A model generated the notes under the pieces. That model had not been told where the DNA came from and ran no database searches. It saw only the letters and a program-made list of their open reading frames with translations. This document shows positions 34,168 to 37,720 of a stretch of DNA of 37,720 nt, in pieces. The position numbers and the translations under genes were made by a program. Positions within the stretch are counted from its first letter, which is position 1; every line of letters starts with the position of its first letter. Source of the DNA: Cyanobacteria bacterium OH_CDB_20 (GTDB lineage Bacteria > Cyanobacteriota > Vampirovibrionia > Gastranaerophilales > Gastranaerophilaceae). The stretch spans positions 1-37,720 of the forward strand of contig JAEZIX010000080.1 of assembly GCA_023415935.1 (NCBI GenBank), given 5' to 3'.

Positions 34168-36588
34168 ATGAGGATTTCAAATACATATTTTAAACAGAAG
34201 AATGCTGATATAAAAAATCAGATAACCTCTTCTCCTCAAATCTCACATTTTTCTTCGAAAAATTATTCGCCTTCTTTTAACGGTCTTGAAAGACTTATTT
34301 ATAAGTATGATGTCAAAATTCCTGATTATCAAAGTGTTCTAAAAGTTGCAGCAAGAGAGATTGGAGATTCCGGTGATAAACTTTTTGAGAAATTAAAAAG
34401 CGCAAAAGGAATATTCGGAAAAGATATCAGAATTGTTGATGATGCATTAGAATTCAGAGAAGGAACTTTTCTAAAATCAGTCTTTGACAGCGCTACTTTT
34501 CCTGTCAAAGATTTACCGTTATTAGTTGCTGATTATTTTCTAAAACTCGGACAAAAAATTCCCGTGATATCAAAGGCAGCTAAAAAGGCTTATAACTCGG
34601 ATTTTATGACCGCTCACAGACTCAAAGACTCTGTAAATATGCTTAAAGGTCTTTTGGTTACAACAACAAAAGCTGCAAAAAATTCTGGCAAAAGTATCTC
34701 AGATATTATAGCAATGGATTCAAATCCTGAAGATATAAGTAATACAATATTCAAAAAGGCAAATAAATATCTTGATCCTCATACCGGAAACTATAACACT
34801 GCCCATGAAAGGCCATTAAATAGGATTGTAACGGGCATGGTTTCTGCTTTTTTCCTTGCAAATGATGCGTATAATCTTTCTGTTATTTGCGGTGACAAAT
34901 CAAATGCTTCTAAAAAAGAGAAGAAATTAAGATTTAGACAAGAAGTTGCAAGAGTCTTCACAACAGCTTATTTGCAATTAATGACACTTGGCGCTCTTGC
35001 TTCAACAGTTAATAAAAATCCATATATTTCTGCAAGCGTTTCAGCAGGTACTGTTTTAATCTCTGAAATTTTCTCGAGAATATCAGCAGGAAAACCTGTG
35101 AGTTTTGTTTCTCCTCAGAAAGCTAAAGAAATAAATAAAAAAGAATCAGATAAGAAAAATAAAGATAAAAATTCTAACATCGAGCAAAAATCTGATGATA
35201 AAGTTGACTTCAGGCAGCTAAAAATTCAAATGCCAAATGTGTTTTCTTTAATATCACACAATAACGTTAAGTTTGCTGGCAAAGATAAGTCAGAAGAGAA
35301 AAAAGAAGACAAAAAGACTCTATTTTCATTTAAAACTCTTGGCAGAATGTTTGCAATATTTGGCGGCTTGGGAATTGCTTTTTCAGCACTAAGATATAAC
35401 CCAAAATTAAAAGATAAATTTTTTGCAAAATCTATTGATAACTTAAAAGGGTTTTGGGATAACAAGGTCTTTAAAAAACTTGCGCAGAAAGATTTTGCTA
35501 TTTCTGAAAACGATTTTACCGGCATAATTGAAAAACTTAATAGTATAGGTAAAGGTTCACTTGCTGCTAATTTTGAAAAAAGAGTTATGGATGCAAGAAT
35601 TACTAAAGGTGTTCCTGAAGGTATTATTAAATTAAATGATTCTATTACGAAAAAAGCTGTGCTTTCTGATAAACCTTCAAAAATTCTTGTTGAGTTTGTA
35701 ATAGAGCCTTTTAAATTTGCCTGGGGTGCAGTTACATTGCCTTATAAAGCTGTAAAAAATATTCTTAATTCTTTCTCAACATCAATTGAAAATTCTGCTA
35801 AGAATCTTGCAAAAGAAAATAAGGTTGAATATTCATTAGATTCTTTGAAAGGCTTTAAGAAAAAATATGTAGAATTTTGCAAGAATTTATTTGGTGAGAT
35901 TAAAGATAAGAAAAAAATCTCAAACGAAGAGTCATTGAGCTACAATTTGCAAAAACTTGTTAAAAAAGTGAAACAGGTAAATTCAGGAAAAATATCTGAA
36001 GAAGATTTTGAGAAATTTGTTGATGATTCGATTATTCGTTCGTTCAATGACACAACTCAGTCAAGCGTTTCAAATGCAGAGCTGGCAAAACTTACGAAAT
36101 TAGCTTCATCATTGGTTACTTCAGGCTTTTTGGTTGCTGATAATTACAATATGGTTATGTTAAAGTCAAATGGGGAAAATAAACAAGAAGCAAAACAAAA
36201 AGCTCAAGAGCGTGTCGTTCAAAGAATAAGCTCCTTGTTCTACCAAACTTTATTTATGCAATTGTTTAACTCATCATTTAGTAAAATTTATCACGGCTCG
36301 CTTCTTGGTAACTCAGCCGTATCAATGTCAAGTCAAGCAACAATGGAAGTCTTTACAAGAAGTTCAATAGGAATGCCTATTGCTTCAAAATCCTATGATG
36401 AACTTGTTGCTCAGGATGAAAAAAATGCAAAACGAAAAGGCTTTGCAGGTGCATATTTCAGGTTTATGATGAAATTAACGGGTAAAAAACCGTTAGAGAA
36501 CAAAAATAAAACTGTAACTACAAAACAACAGCAGGAGCAAATCCCTTCAAAAAGTAGAATTCTAGACTTTTATAAAACAAAAAAATAG
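34168..36588 (+). CDS. 806-residue protein made of two related halves, unknown function
   Basis: I do not recognise this protein. It is internally duplicated: residues ~219-316 and ~644-741 share the pattern FL-x-A-x-D-x-Y-N(L/M), a hydrophobic helix pair, and 'EIFSRISAGKPV' matched by 'EVFTRSSIGMPI', at nearly the same spacing. A short phenylalanine-glycine motif opens each half: 'YSPSFNGLE' (~33-41) and 'NVKFAGKD' (~366-373). A charged Lys/Asp/Glu linker (~317-350 and ~372-388) joins the halves, and another hydrophobic stretch ('RMFAIFGGLGIAFSALRY') begins the second. The helices could be membrane-inserted, but there is no classical signal peptide. The N-terminal ~30 residues are Ser/Asn/Gln-rich. 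The start lacks a strong ribosome binding site. It converges on trxA. Confidence 0.75.
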   Translation: MRISNTYFKQKNADIKNQITSSPQISHFSSKNYSPSFNGLERLIYKYDVKIPDYQSVLKVAAREIGDSGDKLFEKLKSAKGIFGKDIRIVDDALEFREGTFLKSVFDSATFPVKDLPLLVADYFLKLGQKIPVISKAAKKAYNSDFMTAHRLKDSVNMLKGLLVTTTKAAKNSGKSISDIIAMDSNPEDISNTIFKKANKYLDPHTGNYNTAHERPLNRIVTGMVSAFFLANDAYNLSVICGDKSNASKKEKKLRFRQEVARVFTTAYLQLMTLGALASTVNKNPYISASVSAGTVLISEIFSRISAGKPVSFVSPQKAKEINKKESDKKNKDKNSNIEQKSDDKVDFRQLKIQMPNVFSLISHNNVKFAGKDKSEEKKEDKKTLFSFKTLGRMFAIFGGLGIAFSALRYNPKLKDKFFAKSIDNLKGFWDNKVFKKLAQKDFAISENDFTGIIEKLNSIGKGSLAANFEKRVMDARITKGVPEGIIKLNDSITKKAVLSDKPSKILVEFVIEPFKFAWGAVTLPYKAVKNILNSFSTSIENSAKNLAKENKVEYSLDSLKGFKKKYVEFCKNLFGEIKDKKKISNEESLSYNLQKLVKKVKQVNSGKISEEDFEKFVDDSIIRSFNDTTQSSVSNAELAKLTKLASSLVTSGFLVADNYNMVMLKSNGENKQEAKQKAQERVVQRISSLFYQTLFMQLFNSSFSKIYHGSLLGNSAVSMSSQATMEVFTRSSIGMPIASKSYDELVAQDEKNAKRKGFAGAYFRFMMKLTGKKPLENKNKTVTTKQQQEQIPSKSRILDFYKTKK
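34822..35115 (+). repeat. First copy of the internal protein repeat in the 806-residue protein
   Basis: Codes residues ~219-316, from 'VTGMVSAFFLANDAYNL' to 'EIFSRISAGKPVSF'. Matches the second copy in the FL-x-A-x-D-x-Y-N and E-(I/V)-F-(S/T)-R-x-S-x-G-x-P signatures, with 72 against 74 residues between the Asn and the Gly. DNA-level identity is low, so the duplication is old. Confidence 0.65.
36097..36390 (+). repeat. Second copy of the internal protein repeat in the 806-residue protein
   Basis: Codes residues ~644-741, from 'LASSLVTSGFLVADNYNM' to 'EVFTRSSIGMPIASKS'. Partner of the copy at 34822-35115. Confidence 0.65.
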
Positions 36589-36611
36589 CAGTTATAAACT
36601 GCTATTTTATT
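36582..36611. terminator. Bidirectional terminator between the 806-residue protein gene and trxA
   Basis: A perfect 12-bp stem (36582-36593 with 36597-36608) around a 3-base loop contains the stop codon of the 806-residue protein gene. T residues follow on the plus strand, and a run of A residues on the left supplies the U tail for trxA on the minus strand. Confidence 0.9.
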
Positions 36612-36629
36612 GACTGATTTATTTGATAT

Positions 36630-36953
36630 TTACAGATGTTTTTCGATATTAGAAACAAGCGAAGACTTTGGCATAAGACCAACAAGTCTTTCAACACCTT
36701 CACCATTTTTGAAAATCAAAATGCTAGGTAAGCTGCTGATAGAAAGTTGTTGAGCAACTTTTGTATTTTCATCTGTATTTATCTTCGTAACTTTTATTTT
36801 GCCTTCAAATTCTTGTGCAACTTCATCAAGAATAGGCGAAAGCTTTCTGCATGGTCCACACCAAGGAGCCCAGAAATCTACAATTGTAAGTTCTTTTGAG
36901 TTAAGAACTTCTTGTTCAAAGGTTGAATCAGTAACTTCTATTGCGTTTGACAT
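36630..36953 (-). CDS. trxA: Thioredoxin
   Basis: Cytoplasmic disulfide reductase of 107 residues with the active site 'FWAPWCGPCRKLSP' (Cys32, Cys35), the conserved Asp in 'TIVDFWAP' and the cis-proline loop 'SISSLPSILIF'. Length and motif are those of standard thioredoxin 1. AGGAG precedes the ATG by five or six bases, and a TATAAT on the minus strand (36981-36986) is the likely -10 box, although its -35 region is weak. Confidence 0.97.
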   Translation of the reverse strand: MSNAIEVTDSTFEQEVLNSKELTIVDFWAPWCGPCRKLSPILDEVAQEFEGKIKVTKINTDENTKVAQQLSISSLPSILIFKNGEGVERLVGLMPKSSLVSNIEKHL

Positions 36954-37102
36954 GAAAATCTCCTATATCTAATTTAGTAAATTATAGAACAAATTTTATA
37001 AAAAAGGAATAGTAATGAGGTTATTTGATATAGGCAACCAGATAAATAATGCGTAATTGATACTATTACAAGAGTCCACAGATTATGGGATAAAAGAAAA
37101 AC

Positions 37103-37131
37103 TTGACAATGAGGTATGTCCTTTATATATT
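37103..37131 (+). promoter_or_regulatory. Strong promoter of the tRNA-tuf operon
   Basis: A perfect TTGACA (37103-37108) is followed after exactly 17 bp by TATATT (37126-37131). The predicted start lies about 22 bp before the first tRNA. This is the best promoter match in the window, as expected for a stable-RNA operon. Confidence 0.8.
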
Positions 37132-37159
37132 AAAATACGTAACTCATCACAGTTATTAA

Positions 37160-37231
37160 GCCGGTGTGGCTCAATGGCAGAGCAACGGTTTTGTAAACCG
37201 TAGGTTGTAGGTTCGATTCCTATCACCGGCA
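37160..37231 (+). tRNA. tRNA-Thr (anticodon UGU)
   Basis: Complete cloverleaf: acceptor GCCGGTG/CACCGGC, D arm GCTC...GAGC, anticodon stem ACGGT/ACCGT with loop TTTGTAA (anticodon TGT), 5-base variable loop and T arm GTAGG/CCTAT with loop TTCGATT. CCA is not encoded. Reads ACA (and by wobble ACG). Confidence 0.97.
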
Positions 37232-37268
37232 AATTTCAAATATTGCACATTAAAAATCTATAAAAAAT

Positions 37269-37351
37269 GGGTAGGTGCCCGAGTGGCTAAAGGGAGCAGA
37301 CTGTAAATCTGCCGTCTAACGACTACGGTGGTTCGAATCCACCCCTGCCCA
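37269..37351 (+). tRNA. tRNA-Tyr (anticodon GUA)
   Basis: Acceptor GGGTAGG/CCTGCCC, anticodon stem GCAGA/TCTGC with loop CTGTAAA (anticodon GTA), long class II variable arm (CGTCTAACGACTACG) and T arm with TTCGAAT loop. The long variable arm is normal for bacterial tRNA-Tyr. CCA is not encoded. Confidence 0.97.
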
Positions 37352-37375
37352 AACTTAAACCCTTATAGATATTGA

Positions 37376-37447
37376 GCCCTTGTGGCGCAGAGGTAGCGCA
37401 TTCCCTTGGTAAGGGAAAGGTCACGGGTTCAAGTCCCGTCAAGGGCT
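37376..37447 (+). tRNA. tRNA-Thr (anticodon GGU)
   Basis: Acceptor GCCCTTG/CAAGGGC, D arm GCGC...GCGC, anticodon stem TTCCC/GGGAA with loop TTGGTAA (anticodon GGT), T arm ACGGG/CCCGT with loop TTCAAGT. CCA is not encoded. Reads ACC and ACU, complementing the UGU isoacceptor. Confidence 0.97.
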
Positions 37448-37503
37448 TATATAAGAAGAACCTAATCTAGGTAGTAAGTAAATAAATAACGTATATTACA
37501 GAA

Positions 37504-37518
37504 AAGGAGATTAATCTC
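37504..37518 (+). promoter_or_regulatory. tuf ribosome binding site inside a small palindrome
   Basis: AAGGAG (37504-37509) lies nine bases before the tuf ATG. It overlaps a 12-base perfect palindrome, GAGATTAATCTC (37507-37518), that ends directly at the start codon and can pair part of the ribosome binding site. Confidence 0.5.
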
Positions 37519-37720
37519 ATGGCACGTGAAAAGTTTGAACGTAACAAACCGCACGTTAACGTTGGTACAGTAGGCCACGTTGACCACGGTAAGACAACAT
37601 TAACAGCAGCTATTACTGGTACATTGGCTGCAGCTGGTCAAGCACAAGCAAAAAAATTCGATGAAATCGATGCTGCTCCTGAGGAAAAAGCAAGAGGTAT
37701 AACAATTTCTACTGCTCACG
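37519..37720 (+). CDS. tuf: Elongation factor Tu, 5' part (cut by window end)
   Basis: The first 67 codons are present. They show 'MAREKFERNKPHVNVGTVGH', the P-loop 'GHVDHGKTTLTAAI' and the switch I/effector start 'EEKARGITISTAH', all EF-Tu. EF-Tu delivers aminoacyl-tRNA to the ribosome. Its location directly after Thr and Tyr tRNAs matches the tufB operon layout of Escherichia coli. Confidence 0.98.
   Translation, partial: MAREKFERNKPHVNVGTVGHVDHGKTTLTAAITGTLAAAGQAQAKKFDEIDAAPEEKARGITISTAH

Noticed and set aside
1..37720. CRISPR arrays, insertion sequences, phage genes
   Set aside because: No regularly spaced direct repeats, transposase or phage structural motifs seen; gene content is uniformly chromosomal.

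Overview
This is an AT-rich, gene-dense bacterial chromosome segment. It carries core housekeeping genes (ligA, cysS, pgi, trxA, tuf, tRNAs), biosynthesis genes (hisC-HAD, hisB, thiL, ispD, ispG) and an eleven-gene complex I operon (nuoA,B,C,D,H,I,J,K,L,M,N). It also holds several proteins I do not recognise. An AsmA-like protein points to a two-membrane envelope. Complex I without the NADH-binding module, a HAD domain of a type I associate with cyanobacteria fused to HisC, the AT-rich composition and the unknown proteins together suggest a non-photosynthetic relative of cyanobacteria (Melainabacteria/Vampirovibrionia, perhaps Gastranaerophilales). This placement is an inference from gene content. 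I see no phage, insertion sequence, CRISPR array or rRNA gene.

Layout. 1-3165: the 3' part of an AsmA-like gene converges with an Orn/Lys/Arg-decarboxylase-family gene; their ends overlap by 8 nt. 3229-6420: ligA, a small membrane protein and a secreted SIMPL-domain protein, closed by a strong terminator. 6437-8738: a HisC-HAD phosphatase fusion overlapping hisB. 8771-13877: an unknown membrane-anchored protein, then a 1323-residue GH13-like enzyme transcribed divergently from it. 13947-16097: cysS, an unlisted 32-residue membrane microprotein gene on the minus strand, and a zinc-ribbon protein. 16096-19313 (minus): thiL-ispD followed by a 5'-nucleotidase-family gene. 19538-22004: pgi against a small unknown gene and a TPR protein. 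22118-31843: the nuo operon, genes overlapping or nearly so. 31900-33310 (minus): ispG and a small secreted protein. 33380-36588: a phosphodiesterase-like gene and an 806-residue protein built from two related halves. 36630-37720: trxA, then a strong promoter driving tRNA-Thr(UGU), tRNA-Tyr(GUA), tRNA-Thr(GGU) and tuf (cut by the window end).

How the parts fit. HisC-HAD plus HisB could cover three consecutive late steps of histidine synthesis if the HAD domain is the histidinol-phosphate phosphatase. IspD and IspG belong to the MEP isoprenoid pathway. The nuo operon encodes the membrane arm and the Q/connecting module but no NADH dehydrogenase module, so a ferredoxin-like donor is plausible. 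Five convergent gene pairs each share one symmetrical hairpin that can stop transcription from both sides.

The most unusual items are the GH13-like enzyme with about 500 residues between its first and second catalytic regions, the duplicated 806-residue protein, a short F-x-G motif shared by these two proteins, the HisC-HAD fusion and the 32-residue microprotein gene.
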